64,000 bases of DNA from AG2 sp036493735 (GCA_036493735.1 DASXPH010000148.1:77961-141960), one strand, 5' to 3'. Shown: positions 8,337 to 17,584, numbered from the stretch's first letter. Notes: generated from the sequence alone by a model not told the origin. Program-made: numbers and translations.

Positions 8337-10157
8337 CTACGCGACCTCGTTGCCGGCTGGCGTAACCGGCTCGAGTACCGCGGCCTCGCTGCTCCCGGCG
8401 ATCGAGCGCTCGTACGCCGCCAGGATGTGATGCCGGCTCAGCATGCCGAGCACACGGCCAGTCGGGCCATCGACCACGGGCAGGGCGTTGGCGCCACGCA
8501 CGCCCATGCGGCGTGTCGCGTCGAGGAGCGTCTCGTTAGGCGTGACGGCCTCACTGGGATGCGCGAGGTCGATCGCGAGCACGATGCCGACCAGGTCGTT
8601 GTAGTTGCGCGCCATGCGGCCGAGGTCCGCGAGGTCGATGATCCCGCACAGCCGTCCGTCGCCATCGACGACCGGGAACACCAACTGGTCGTCGTGCCCG
8701 AGATGATCGAGCAGGAGACCAACCTCCTCGCGTTCCGAGATCGTGCGTGCTTCCGGGTTGTACGCCTCACGCACGCGAAGCTGCGCCAGCGCCGTCTCGT
8801 CCGTACCGTGCTCGATGTGCTCACCGCGACGCCGGAGCCAACCGCTGTACAACGAGTCTGGCTCCAGCCGGCGGGCGACCAGATACGAGATCACCGTCGC
8901 GAGCATGAGCGGGAGCACGAGCGCATAGTCGTTCGTCATCTCGAAGACGAGCAGAATGCCCGTGATCGGCGCATGCGTCGACGCGGCGACGAGCGCGCCC
9001 ATGCCGACGATCGCGTACGCCTCCGGCCGAATCGGGGCGTTGGGGAGTAGATGTGCCAGCGCCACACCGAATGCGCCGCCGGTGGCGGCGCCGACGTAAA
9101 GTGATGGAGTGAACAGGCCGCCCGATCCACCGGTGTTCAGCGTGATCGAGGTGGCGACGATCGACCCGAGCGAGAGAGCGGCGAGCGCGTACCACGGCAT
9201 ACGGCCGAAAACCTCGAGGTGGACCGCGAGGTGTCCGTAGCCGACGAGAAGGCCATTCGACGCAACGACGAGGATACCGACGAGCGCGCCCCCGGCCCAT
9301 GGAATGATCCAGCGCATCCTCGTTATGCGCTTCAGCAGCGACTCGACGCCGAAGAACACGCGAACGAAGAGCGCCGCCGTGGCGCCAGTGACGATGCCGA
9401 GCAGCGGAAAGAAGAAGAAGACCTCGCGCGCGCTGCCGTAGCTGTACTCCACCGGAATGGGAAACGCCGGATGATTCCCGAAGACGGCACGCGAGACGAC
9501 GGCCGCGATGACGCTCGCGACCACCACCGGCGGAAAGGCCGTGACGGCGAGCGATCCCAGGATCTCCTCGAGGGCGAAGAATGCGCCGGCGATGGGCGCA
9601 TTGAAGGCGGCGGAGATGGCGGCTCCCGCACCCGCGCCGACGAGCACGCGCATGCGCTCGTGGCTGAATCCGAAGGCGCGGCCGAACAACGAGCCGATGG
9701 CGCTTCCAAAGACAACCACGGGCCCTTCACTGCCGGCGGATCCTCCCGCGCCGATCGTGATGGCACTAGCCGCGGTTCGCGCGAGCGCCGGACGCAGCGG
9801 GATGTCGCCGCCGCGGCGGACCACGGAGAGCTGCACATCGGGGACGTTCATCCCATCGTGGCCACGCCCGATGTAGCGCATGAACCACCAGGCGAGTGCG
9901 ATTCCCGCGGCGGTAATCACCGGCCGGTACGCAAATACGGCGAACCGCGGCATGATCTCCGTCGGCAGCCGGTAGAACAGCGTGAAGGCCAGATCGATCG
10001 ATTTGTAAAAGGCCGCGACACCCAGCGCGCTCAGGACGCCGATGGCAAGCGAGAACGATATGAGAATGGCGTTCTCGCTCAGCTCGAGCGCGTTGAACCA
10101 CGCCGTGATACCGCGCCACGTGTCCCGCACGCCGGCCCGGCGCTGTTTCTCTTCCAT
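8337..10157 (-). CDS. ClC chloride channel/antiporter with tandem CBS domains
   Basis: 606 residues. The membrane part (about 25-440) carries the ClC signatures: GSEGPVVVFGSAIG with the gating glutamate retained, and GGLFTPSLYVGAATGG, the anion-binding loop. The first selectivity loop reads GHDGMNVPDV rather than the classic GSGIP form. Two CBS domains at about 470-525 and 535-590 end the protein; in this family they bind adenine nucleotides and regulate gating. ATG 10157 is preferred to the in-frame TTG 10166, which would lie inside the -10 element at 10165-10170. Followed after 33 bp by pnuC. It may act in halide export or acid resistance; Cl- versus F- cannot be settled from this sequence. 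Confidence 0.93.
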   Translation of the reverse strand: MEEKQRRAGVRDTWRGITAWFNALELSENAILISFSLAIGVLSALGVAAFYKSIDLAFTLFYRLPTEIMPRFAVFAYRPVITAAGIALAWWFMRYIGRGHDGMNVPDVQLSVVRRGGDIPLRPALARTAASAITIGAGGSAGSEGPVVVFGSAIGSLFGRAFGFSHERMRVLVGAGAGAAISAAFNAPIAGAFFALEEILGSLAVTAFPPVVVASVIAAVVSRAVFGNHPAFPIPVEYSYGSAREVFFFFPLLGIVTGATAALFVRVFFGVESLLKRITRMRWIIPWAGGALVGILVVASNGLLVGYGHLAVHLEVFGRMPWYALAALSLGSIVATSITLNTGGSGGLFTPSLYVGAATGGAFGVALAHLLPNAPIRPEAYAIVGMGALVAASTHAPITGILLVFEMTNDYALVLPLMLATVISYLVARRLEPDSLYSGWLRRRGEHIEHGTDETALAQLRVREAYNPEARTISEREEVGLLLDHLGHDDQLVFPVVDGDGRLCGIIDLADLGRMARNYNDLVGIVLAIDLAHPSEAVTPNETLLDATRRMGVRGANALPVVDGPTGRVLGMLSRHHILAAYERSIAGSSEAAVLEPVTPAGNEVA

Positions 10158-10164
10158 GGAGACC

Positions 10165-10170
10165 AATATA
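10165..10170 (-). promoter_or_regulatory. Putative -10 element of the ClC gene, leaderless arrangement
   Basis: TATATT on the minus strand ends 7 nt before ATG 10157, so transcription would begin at or next to the start codon. No Shine-Dalgarno is visible. The -35 region is not clear. Confidence 0.45.
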
Positions 10171-10224
10171 CGCCGCCGCTCGACGGTTCAGTCTTCCGGC
10201 CAGGTCGTGTATCCTCCTCTCGAC

Positions 10225-11226
10225 ATGCGTGTCGTCACTGTGAACCCCATCACTCCCGAGCCCCGCGCTATCGAGGAAGCAGCGGCCGTGTTGCGCCGCG
10301 GCGGGCTCGTCGCGTTTCCGACAGAGACCGTCTACGGGCTGGGCGCGAATGCGCTCGACGCCAATGCCGTTGCGGGCATCTTCGCCGCCAAGGGACGGCC
10401 GTCCTTCAACCCGCTCATCGTCCATGTGCCCGACGAGGCAGGCGCTCGCGCATTGGTGCGCGAATGGCCGGAACATGCTTCGGTACTCGCGCGACGGTTT
10501 TGGCCTGGGCCCCTGACACTCGTGCTCCACAAGTTGGCAATCGTCCCTGACATCGTGACGGCGGGCATCGATTCGGTGGCGCTGCGTGTCCCGTCGCATC
10601 CGATCGCGCTTGCGCTCCTTCGCGCTTCCCGATTGCCTCTCGCGGCGCCGAGTGCCAACCGGTCGATGGCACTCTCGCCTACGACGGCTCGGCACGTTGA
10701 GAAGTCGCTCGGCGATCGCGTCGATATCATCCTCGATGGCGGGCCGACGGCAGTCGGCATCGAGTCCACGGTGATCGACTTGCGTGGGCGGCGACCACTC
10801 ATCCTGAGACCGGGAGTGATCGGCGTGCGAGAGCTCGAGCCACTCGTCGGGCCGCTCGGCGAGCCTAACGAGGAGAGCGGCGAGTCTCCGCGCCCGGCGC
10901 CGGGCATGCTCGAGCGACATTACGCCCCGCTGGCGAGGCTGGTGCTCTTCGCGCGCGCGGAAGCCGCCGGCACTCTCGAGGAGGCTCGCTCCTTGACCGC
11001 GCGCGGCAAAGAGGTGGCGATGCTCGTACTCGGCGAATCAGCGGGCGCGGGCCGGGTCGTTCGCATGCCCCGAGAGGCCACTCGTTATGCCCAGCGCCTC
11101 TACGCGACCTTACACGAGCTGGACGACGCGGGGTGCGAGGTGGTGTTCGTTGAGCGCGTGCCACCGGAAAGCGACTGGGATGGAGTTCGTGACCGCCTCG
11201 AGCGGGCCGCGAAATCCAAAAGCTGA
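10225..11226 (+). CDS. tsaC: L-threonylcarbamoyladenylate synthase (Sua5 type)
   Basis: 333 residues. The N-terminal YrdC-like domain (about 10-200) makes threonylcarbamoyl-AMP from Thr, bicarbonate and ATP, the first step of the t6A37 modification of ANN-decoding tRNAs. Conserved segments are GGLVAFPTETVYGLGANA, KGRPSFNPLIVHV, FWPGPLTLVL and APSANRS. The C-terminal ~130 residues form the Sua5 extension joined by a linker (PAPGMLERHYAPLA), making it the long Sua5 form rather than short TsaC. The ATG at 10225 begins the conserved frame. It is divergent from the ClC gene with 67 bp between starts and convergent with the ABC/M1 gene (11 bp between stops). Confidence 0.93.
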   Translation: MRVVTVNPITPEPRAIEEAAAVLRRGGLVAFPTETVYGLGANALDANAVAGIFAAKGRPSFNPLIVHVPDEAGARALVREWPEHASVLARRFWPGPLTLVLHKLAIVPDIVTAGIDSVALRVPSHPIALALLRASRLPLAAPSANRSMALSPTTARHVEKSLGDRVDIILDGGPTAVGIESTVIDLRGRRPLILRPGVIGVRELEPLVGPLGEPNEESGESPRPAPGMLERHYAPLARLVLFARAEAAGTLEEARSLTARGKEVAMLVLGESAGAGRVVRMPREATRYAQRLYATLHELDDAGCEVVFVERVPPESDWDGVRDRLERAAKSKS

Positions 11227-11237
11227 CACTCGGGCGC

Positions 11238-14200
11238 TCACTTCGATCGAGGCGCTGGCTTTCGTTTCGTCCGGTTCTGTACGCCGATCGTGTTTTCGGC
11301 CGTTAGGCGGCTGATCAGCTTGTGCAGCGGATCGATGCCCGCTCGCGAAGGCAGCTGCGACGTCGTGAGCACGATGTGCTGCGGACCGTCATGAATGAGC
11401 TGCTTCCGGAGGTAGATGGAGACGCCATCGTTGTCCGGCGCCTTCTGGCCGCGGGCCGGGCGCGTGAAGACGCCAATGTCGACCCAATCCCGCATCGGGA
11501 TGGGCGTCTCCGCGCCGAGGCTGTCGGCCCGCAGCTTCTTCGACGTGAGATAGAGATCGAGCCGATACTGGCCGTCCGGTGCGTCGGTGGCGATCGCGGA
11601 GTCGGCTTTGAGCTCGAACAGCGTGATCGTCTCAAACATGTCCTTGATGAGATACTTCAGGGAGTCGGGGGTCGCGGCGCGCAGTGAATCGACGAGCTCG
11701 AGGGATGTCGGATACGGAGGCCCCCGAAACTTCTCGGCGTTGAGAAATCCCCGAATCGCCGCGTTCATTCTCGCTTCGCCGATGTAGTCGCGCAGCGCGT
11801 ACATCACGAGCGATCCCTTGTTGTAGTGGATGTACGGCTGGTTCTCATTGAGCGCGAGCGGCAATTCGCGTTTGCGTTCCGTGCTCCGGCCCGTGAGATA
11901 GCGATCGAGCTCGTACTCGAGGAATCGCCGCATTGCTGCCGGGCCATACTCCTTCTCCATCACCATCAGCGCGGAATACTGAGCGAGCGTCTCGGAGAGG
12001 AGCGTCGCACCGCGAGCATCGGCGCCGATCACCTGGTGGGCCCACCACTGGTGCGCCACTTCGTGCGCCGTGACGTAGAAGGGATAGTCGATGTCGGCCG
12101 TCTTCTCGACGCGCGCCGTGAAGCCGATTGCTTCGGAGTATGGGATGGTGTTCGGCAACGACTGGGCAAACACCGCGTAGCGCGGGAACTCGACGATCCT
12201 GACCTGATGGTGCTGATAGGGGCCGAAGTTTTCGCTGTAATAGTCGAGAGACTTCTTCACCGCCGAGATCATCGTCTCGACATTCCAGCGGTGGGTCGGA
12301 TGATAGTAGACGCCGATGTCGACCTTTCGGCCGTCCGGCGAGGTCCAGCTATCGGTCGCCGTTGCATAACGAGCAGACTGGAATGCCCAGAGGTTCAGGA
12401 TCGGCGAATCCATCTTGTAGTGGAAGTACCGCCGGCCGCCTTCGTTCCATTCGCGCTGCAGGTATCCCGACGTGATCGCGATCTGATCAGGCGCGGTACT
12501 CACCGTCGCGTCGTAATCGATCCAATCGGCGTCGGCGCCAAGATAGTTGTTCGCTCGCGCCGTCGGATCGTCGGGCGACTTCATGCGCGGCAGCGGCGCG
12601 AGCTTCTCCTTCTTGCGGTCGTCATCGTCGGACAGCTCGGCACGACGCGCATAGCCGATGCCGGGCATGAATGAGGCATTCTCGATGAACGTGCCGTTCG
12701 ATACCAGGTCCGTGTTCTCGATCGTATTGGCGAAGCCGCGGGTCGTCCGCGACATGTCGAAGGTGAGCACGAGCGAATCACCCGGCGCGAGCGGCGTGTC
12801 GAGCCGGTGCAGGTAGTACTCGTGCGCGCTGTCGGCCAGGACCGGATGGGATGGTCGGTCGAAGGCGAGCGACCGTACGCGCATGTCGCGGTCGAGCCGA
12901 AGATCCACGGTGTCGATCGGCACCTGCGTTTTGTTCCGGAGCACATAGTGTCCGCGGACGCGCATCGCCGCGCGCTCCGGTACCAGATCCACCTGTACCT
13001 GGACGGCGGTTATCCGCGGCTGAGCGATGCCCTCATACCGCTTGTAGCGCCGCTCGTACTCGGCGCGAATATGGCGACGCTGCACCGACGTCGAGTAGCG
13101 ATTCAGGACGTCGGTGTTGTAGAAGAGAAATCCACCAACACCGATGAACGAGAGGCTGGCGAATGCCGTGACGCCGCGCGTGCCCGAACCAAAACGCAGT
13201 CGTGCGAGGCGCGCGCGCCAGCGGGCGTGCGTCTCTTCGCCACGAACCCAGAAGAGGTTGGAGAGCACCGCGAGCAGAATCGCGAACGCGCCCCAGTACA
13301 GCTTCCAATAAAGGAAGGGATGAGCGAACGGTCCCCAGCGGTTCATATCCGAGTACTGCAAGCCGCTGTCGCTGTTGTATTGGTACAGATTGCGCTCGAG
13401 GCCGAAGCTTCCGAGGATGTCGAGTCCGAGAACGATGAACGCGATGAAGACGATCAGGTGCCCCATGTACTTGTGGTTCACGAGCACGTGAACGGTCATC
13501 GCGAGCACCGCCAGCAACAGCAGGTCGATGAAGCGAAATCCGAAGAGCGCCTGCAGATACAGTGGCACCTCGAAGCGCGTGTAGCCACTGGCGGCCTGGG
13601 TCGCGATGCCCGTGAGCATGACGACGATGAGCAGCAGCGCAAGCACGCCCATCAGCGCCGTAAGCTTCGCCGCGAATGCCGTCACGTTAGGCACCGGCAT
13701 GGCGTCGGTGATCTGGGCGAGCTTCACATCTCGCTCGGCCCAAATCAGCTCGCCCGAGTAGAACGCGATGATGACGAGCATGAACAGGCCGAAGCTGCCG
13801 TTCAGAATCTCGACCATCTTGTACGTCAGGGGCCACGTCTCGGTCCCGTACAGCTTGTCGAGCTGCTGCGACAGGAGGACCATATAGAGCACGCCCGCCG
13901 CGACGATCGTGTAGAAATAGCCGTTCCGGACGATCCGCCAGAATGCGCGGATCGTCATCGACAGATACTGCCGGAGTCGGGCTCCGAAATCGAAGCGCCG
14001 TTTTGCCGAGGGCAGTTCGACAGTCCGTACCGGCCGCGGGGGCGCGACGAGCGCCTCTTGCGGCGGCGCCAGCTCGGTATGTCCACGCGGCTCCGACGCC
14101 GCATACGAGAAGCGAAAGCGCCAGTATGCGAGCGCGAGCACTACGACTCCAAACGCAACCCAGATCGCCCGGTTGGCCAGCAGCACGCCAGAGAGGGGCA

Positions 14201-14921
14201 CGTATCGCGTATTGCGGTCGGCGATTGGCCAGTACTCGGTGATCACTCCCAACGCGCGCAAGCCGAACGGATCGAGCAGCGCACCGGTCTGCTTGTCGGT
14301 GATGTCCTTGAGCAGCTGTCCGGCCATGAGGTAGCCGAGCAGAAGCAGCACGCCGCCGACATAGTTAGGCACCATCTGCCGCGTCATCGCCGGCAAGGCG
14401 AAGAAGATGGCCGCGGTGAACAGCAGGTTCGGCAGGACGAGCGTGAAGTATGGCTGTAGATACGCCCACAAATGGAATGGGCCGAATTTGTCCGGTTTCA
14501 CCCAGGGCGACTTCGCGGCGAGCATGAGGCCGACCGCGATGCCGAGCACGATGAAGGTGTTGACCGCGAGGGTGCCGAGGAATCGACCGCCGAGAAAGGC
14601 CGGCTTGGAGATCGGTGTCGTGTAGACCAGCGACTCCATGCGGGCGTCGTAGTCGCGATAGATCGCATTGCCCGCGACGGCGGCGACAATCGACATGCCG
14701 ACCAGGGCGATGGTCGGCAGCAGTGAGGCAATCGCGAAGGGCGCGTTCGCCAGCACCTTCCCGCCCCCGCCGAATACCGTCGACGCCTCGCGAAAGGCGC
14801 CGCCGCTCAGCAGCATGAAGAGGAACCCGATCGCGGCGTAGATGCCGAAGTACACCCAGGTCGAGATGCGCCGCAGATAGTACGCGAGCTCCCAGCGGAG
14901 CACGAGCACGAACTGGGGCAT
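11238..14921 (-). CDS. ABC-2 permease fused to an M1-family aminopeptidase
   Basis: A 1,227-residue fusion. Residues ~1-590 form an ABC-2 type permease with about a dozen hydrophobic segments, beginning MPQFVLVLRWELAYYLRR. After another membrane stretch, the C-terminal ~500 residues are an M1 metallopeptidase with the zinc motif HEVAH at 953-957 (DNA 12051-12065) and glutamate 977 in LLSETLAQYS. The gap to that Glu is 19 residues rather than the usual 18 of M1 enzymes, and the GAMEN exopeptidase loop is not seen. The ATG overlaps the stop of the ABC ATPase gene (TGATG), so the two are coupled. The peptidase domain should face the periplasm. The substrate is unknown; peptide export or processing is inferred. 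Confidence 0.9.
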   Translation of the reverse strand: MPQFVLVLRWELAYYLRRISTWVYFGIYAAIGFLFMLLSGGAFREASTVFGGGGKVLANAPFAIASLLPTIALVGMSIVAAVAGNAIYRDYDARMESLVYTTPISKPAFLGGRFLGTLAVNTFIVLGIAVGLMLAAKSPWVKPDKFGPFHLWAYLQPYFTLVLPNLLFTAAIFFALPAMTRQMVPNYVGGVLLLLGYLMAGQLLKDITDKQTGALLDPFGLRALGVITEYWPIADRNTRYVPLSGVLLANRAIWVAFGVVVLALAYWRFRFSYAASEPRGHTELAPPQEALVAPPRPVRTVELPSAKRRFDFGARLRQYLSMTIRAFWRIVRNGYFYTIVAAGVLYMVLLSQQLDKLYGTETWPLTYKMVEILNGSFGLFMLVIIAFYSGELIWAERDVKLAQITDAMPVPNVTAFAAKLTALMGVLALLLIVVMLTGIATQAASGYTRFEVPLYLQALFGFRFIDLLLLAVLAMTVHVLVNHKYMGHLIVFIAFIVLGLDILGSFGLERNLYQYNSDSGLQYSDMNRWGPFAHPFLYWKLYWGAFAILLAVLSNLFWVRGEETHARWRARLARLRFGSGTRGVTAFASLSFIGVGGFLFYNTDVLNRYSTSVQRRHIRAEYERRYKRYEGIAQPRITAVQVQVDLVPERAAMRVRGHYVLRNKTQVPIDTVDLRLDRDMRVRSLAFDRPSHPVLADSAHEYYLHRLDTPLAPGDSLVLTFDMSRTTRGFANTIENTDLVSNGTFIENASFMPGIGYARRAELSDDDDRKKEKLAPLPRMKSPDDPTARANNYLGADADWIDYDATVSTAPDQIAITSGYLQREWNEGGRRYFHYKMDSPILNLWAFQSARYATATDSWTSPDGRKVDIGVYYHPTHRWNVETMISAVKKSLDYYSENFGPYQHHQVRIVEFPRYAVFAQSLPNTIPYSEAIGFTARVEKTADIDYPFYVTAHEVAHQWWAHQVIGADARGATLLSETLAQYSALMVMEKEYGPAAMRRFLEYELDRYLTGRSTERKRELPLALNENQPYIHYNKGSLVMYALRDYIGEARMNAAIRGFLNAEKFRGPPYPTSLELVDSLRAATPDSLKYLIKDMFETITLFELKADSAIATDAPDGQYRLDLYLTSKKLRADSLGAETPIPMRDWVDIGVFTRPARGQKAPDNDGVSIYLRKQLIHDGPQHIVLTTSQLPSRAGIDPLHKLISRLTAENTIGVQNRTKRKPAPRSK

Positions 14922-15865
14922 CAGTCGCTGCCTGTCGTTTCGTGAAAGGCCGGAGCAGCCGCCGTCGCATCGGCGGCGAACGGCGCCTCTGGCGCATGGG
15001 TCGCGCGCATGGCCGCGAAATACACATCTTCTAAACCGGGCTCGACGAGCTCGTAGCCCGACTCGGGCTGAGCGTCGGCGTGCACACGAATAACCGTGCG
15101 GCCCGCGAGCAGCTTGGTGGACAGTACGGCGTAGCGCGCCTGATGGCCGGGCAAGTCGTCGCGCGTCACGATGCGCCGCCAGATCCGCCCCTTCAGCCGG
15201 GCGACGGCAGCCTGGGGATCGTCCTCGAGACGGATGCGGCCGCGATCGATGATCGCGACGCGGGAGCACAATTCGCTCACGTCATCAACGATGTGAGTGG
15301 ACAGAATCACAATGCTGTTCTGTCCGAGCTCGGCAAGGAGATTCAAAAAGCGAACACGCTCCTCGGGATCGAGCCCCGCGGTGGGCTCATCCACAATGAT
15401 GAGTCGCGGATTACCGAGCAGCGCTACGGCAATGCCGAAACGCTGGCGCATGCCGCCCGAAAAACCGCCGAGCTGCTTGGCGCGATCGTTCTGCAGATTC
15501 GTCTGCTCGAGCAGCGCGGTGACGAGCCGCCTTCGCTCGGCGCGATCGGTGATGCCCTTGAGGACCGCGAAGTGATCGAGGAGGTCCTCGGCGCTGACCT
15601 TTGGATAGACGCCGAACTCCTGTGGCAGATAGCCGAGGGTGCGGCGCACCGCCTCCTTTTCACGCAGGACGTCGATGTCGCCGAGATGGACCGTCCCGGT
15701 ATCCGGTTCCTGTAACGTCGCGATGATCCGCATGAGCGTCGACTTGCCGGCGCCGTTAGGCCCGAGAAGGCCAAACATGCCCGGGGCGATGGAGAGCGAC
15801 ACCTGGTCCAGGGCGCGCGTGCCATTGGGGTATGTCTTCGACAGATTCTCGATGCGAAGTTGCAT
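14921..15865 (-). CDS. ABC transporter ATP-binding protein
   Basis: 314-residue nucleotide-binding subunit driving the downstream ABC-2/M1 permease. The Walker A motif GPNGAGKS is at 35-42, the signature FSGGMRQR follows, and Walker B runs into the D-loop in LIIVDEPTAGLDPEE, with the H-loop in LSTHIVDDV. The C-terminal ~90 residues are a family-specific extension (LVEPGLEDVYFAAM) typical of ABC-2 exporters. The start at 15865 begins the conserved MQLRIENLSKTYPNG and lies 4 bp after the porin stop; upstream in-frame codons lie within that porin gene. One-base overlap with the permease gene indicates tight coupling. Confidence 0.95.
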   Translation of the reverse strand: MQLRIENLSKTYPNGTRALDQVSLSIAPGMFGLLGPNGAGKSTLMRIIATLQEPDTGTVHLGDIDVLREKEAVRRTLGYLPQEFGVYPKVSAEDLLDHFAVLKGITDRAERRRLVTALLEQTNLQNDRAKQLGGFSGGMRQRFGIAVALLGNPRLIIVDEPTAGLDPEERVRFLNLLAELGQNSIVILSTHIVDDVSELCSRVAIIDRGRIRLEDDPQAAVARLKGRIWRRIVTRDDLPGHQARYAVLSTKLLAGRTVIRVHADAQPESGYELVEPGLEDVYFAAMRATHAPEAPFAADATAAAPAFHETTGSD

Positions 15866-15869
15866 GCGA

Positions 15870-16967
15870 TTACCAGATGACGTGCAAACCGAGAAGCAAT
15901 TCGTTCGTTGGCGAGAGCAGGCGGCTCGGGAAGGACGAACGGACGAAATTCGCCGAGAGACGAGTCGCCGCCGTCTCGATGAAATAGCTCCCCCCCGCCG
16001 TGATCTGCCGCTCCGCCACGGTGGTGGGTCCTGACTCGTTATGCAGATCGGGGTCCCAGTAGTCCCACCGGCCAACCAGTTCGATGTCTGGGCGGGGCCG
16101 GATTGCCCCCAACCCATAGTAACCGAGTCGCCGAGTGTTGCCGTCACGCGCGCCCATGACCTCCGAACGGAGCGTCAGCCAGCCCGTTCGAAATTGCCCT
16201 TCACCGCCCGCGCGCTCACGGCGATCAGTGACGTTTGTAGCGCCTTCGAAGCCGCCCGATCCGCCCAACTGAAGGGCGGAGAGGCCAGGAAGGCGAACGA
16301 CGACGCGACCGATCGTGGCTTTCTGATCGTTGGCGTCGATCTGGTTCTGGCTGTCGCCCATGTCGTTGAAGAGCCCGACCTGATACGTGACGTAGTCGTT
16401 GACGAGGCTGCCGATGGCAGTGGCGCCGACGTCGCGAATGTCGCCGAGCGTTCCGCCGCGCGCCCGCTCCTCGATGAACATCGTGCGTTGAACGGTCTCG
16501 ACCTTCGTGGTGAGAGCGACGCCCTCGTATGAGAGCGGGATGAGCTGCTGCCCCACATCGAACCGGAGCGTAGGCGCCACGGCGATGGAGATTGCCGCGT
16601 CCTGCAGCATCCGTGAGCGCTCGTCGACGCTCGCATCGCTGAGCACCGTGGAATCGCCGACGACGGTGGAGGATTTCGTCAGGCTGAGGGCCTTTGCCAC
16701 ATCGATGCTGACTCGCCAGTGCACCCGCGGCGAGATGCTGCCGTCCACTCGCACGAAAGCGCGCCGGACGCGATAGCTGTCGTGCGCATTGGTGATGGTA
16801 TGCCCGTCGACATACCAGAGTTGTAGAAAGCCGTCGACCTTGACCTGCGGCTCCGCCGCCGGGGACGTGGACGAGGCGGTTGGTTTTGACGAGGCCGTAT
16901 CCTGCGCGTAGACCGGGAGGGCGACGACCGTGGAGATAACGAGCGCCGTTAGGCGAGAGGAGGGCAT
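15870..16967 (-). CDS. Porin of the phosphate-selective OprO/OprP type
   Basis: 365 residues. A Sec signal (MPSSRLTALVISTVVALPVYAQ) is followed by a Ser/Thr/Ala-rich stretch and then a barrel of repeated amphipathic strands. VDGFLQLWYVDGHTITNAHDSYRVRRAFVRVDG is the typical beginning of the OprO/P family, and the last residues (LLLGLHVIW) give a C-terminal aromatic barrel signal. ATG 16967 is chosen as the start because the signal peptide begins there. It is the first gene of a three-gene operon with the ABC ATPase (4 bp away) and the ABC-2/M1 fusion, hinting that the barrel and the inner-membrane system act on the same solute or peptide (inference). The phosphate specificity of the family name should not be transferred. 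Confidence 0.8.
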   Translation of the reverse strand: MPSSRLTALVISTVVALPVYAQDTASSKPTASSTSPAAEPQVKVDGFLQLWYVDGHTITNAHDSYRVRRAFVRVDGSISPRVHWRVSIDVAKALSLTKSSTVVGDSTVLSDASVDERSRMLQDAAISIAVAPTLRFDVGQQLIPLSYEGVALTTKVETVQRTMFIEERARGGTLGDIRDVGATAIGSLVNDYVTYQVGLFNDMGDSQNQIDANDQKATIGRVVVRLPGLSALQLGGSGGFEGATNVTDRRERAGGEGQFRTGWLTLRSEVMGARDGNTRRLGYYGLGAIRPRPDIELVGRWDYWDPDLHNESGPTTVAERQITAGGSYFIETAATRLSANFVRSSFPSRLLSPTNELLLGLHVIW

Positions 16968-17037
16968 GCTGTCAGCGCTGTGCCGCGTGACAGACCGGGG
17001 ACTCACGCACGCGGCAGGATCGCGTGGCCCCTCTCAG

Positions 17038-17259
17038 CTACGTCTTGTGCCGGAAAATGATGCGACCGCGACTCAGATCGTAGGGCGAAACCTCGATGGT
17101 GACGCGGTCACCCTGGAGGACACGAATGCGAAATCGTCGCATGTTGCCACCAAGAGTGGCGAGCACAGTATGCCCGTTGGTCAGCAACACACGAAACGTC
17201 GCATTCGGCAGCACCTCAGTGACCTGTCCTTCGAGTTGTATCGGCTCTTCCTTGGCCAT
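17038..17259 (-). CDS. infA: Translation initiation factor IF-1
   Basis: 73 residues, the normal IF-1 length, forming a single S1/OB fold that binds the 30S A site during initiation. It begins MAKEEPIQLEGQVTEVLPN, continues with the conserved TNGHTVLATLGGNMRRFRIRV, and ends with LSRGRIIFRHKT. The ATG at 17259 is fixed by family length; further in-frame codons upstream are not part of IF-1. It sits 31 bp after rpsU and downstream of a cold-shock gene, outside the usual ribosomal protein operon. This suggests an extra or relocated infA expressed with cold-shock functions (inference). Confidence 0.95.
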   Translation of the reverse strand: MAKEEPIQLEGQVTEVLPNATFRVLLTNGHTVLATLGGNMRRFRIRVLQGDRVTIEVSPYDLSRGRIIFRHKT

Positions 17260-17290
17260 GTCGCCTCGACTCGCGGTTCGACGTGCGCGC

Positions 17291-17482
17291 TTAGCGCTCG
17301 CGCGAGGCGCTGCGCTGACGTCGTCGAGCGGCGGCCGCCTTGAGCTGCCGCGCCTCACTCGGCTTCACGTAATGCCGTTTCTTCCGAAGGTCCTTCAGGA
17401 TACCCGACTTGGCGATGCGTCGCTTGAAGACCTTGAGCGCCCAATCCAGACGGTCGCCTTCCTCGATCTTGATCTCGATCAT
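17291..17482 (-). CDS. rpsU: 30S ribosomal protein S21
   Basis: 63 residues, matching the bS21 family in length and layout: MIEIKIEEGDRLDWALKVFKRR, then the basic KRHYVKPSEARQLKAAAARRR tail. bS21 sits near the anti-Shine-Dalgarno end of 16S rRNA and helps initiation on mRNAs. The gene lies between csp and infA on the same strand, with a strong hairpin (17522-17558) separating it from csp, so it may be transcribed both from its own start and by read-through from csp. Confidence 0.96.
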   Translation of the reverse strand: MIEIKIEEGDRLDWALKVFKRRIAKSGILKDLRKKRHYVKPSEARQLKAAAARRRQRSASRER

Positions 17483-17521
17483 GTAACTCCTCTCCTCAGC
17501 TATGCTGCGAAATGCGGAAAT

Positions 17522-17558
17522 GCCTCGGGGTCGCTCGAAGACCGAGCGACCCCGAGGC
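17522..17558 (-). terminator. Hairpin between csp and rpsU (terminator or attenuator)
   Basis: Perfect 16-bp stem: GCCTCGGGGTCGCTCG at 17522-17537 and its complement at 17543-17558, with a 5-nt loop. On the minus strand it follows the csp stop by about 26 bp and is followed by ATTTCC. The tail is only weakly T-rich, so partial read-through into rpsU-infA is plausible. Confidence 0.7.
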
Positions 17559-17584
17559 TGGTGCTCGCTACCCTTGCACCTGCG

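Noticed and set aside
9219..10550. 443-residue plus-strand reading frame opposite the ClC gene
   Set aside because: It overlaps the ClC gene and the start of the tsaC gene in another frame and has shadow-type composition.
12807..14459. 550-residue plus-strand reading frame opposite the ABC-2/M1 gene
   Set aside because: Composition is Arg/Glu/His-rich with no family features; the opposite strand encodes a well-supported protein.
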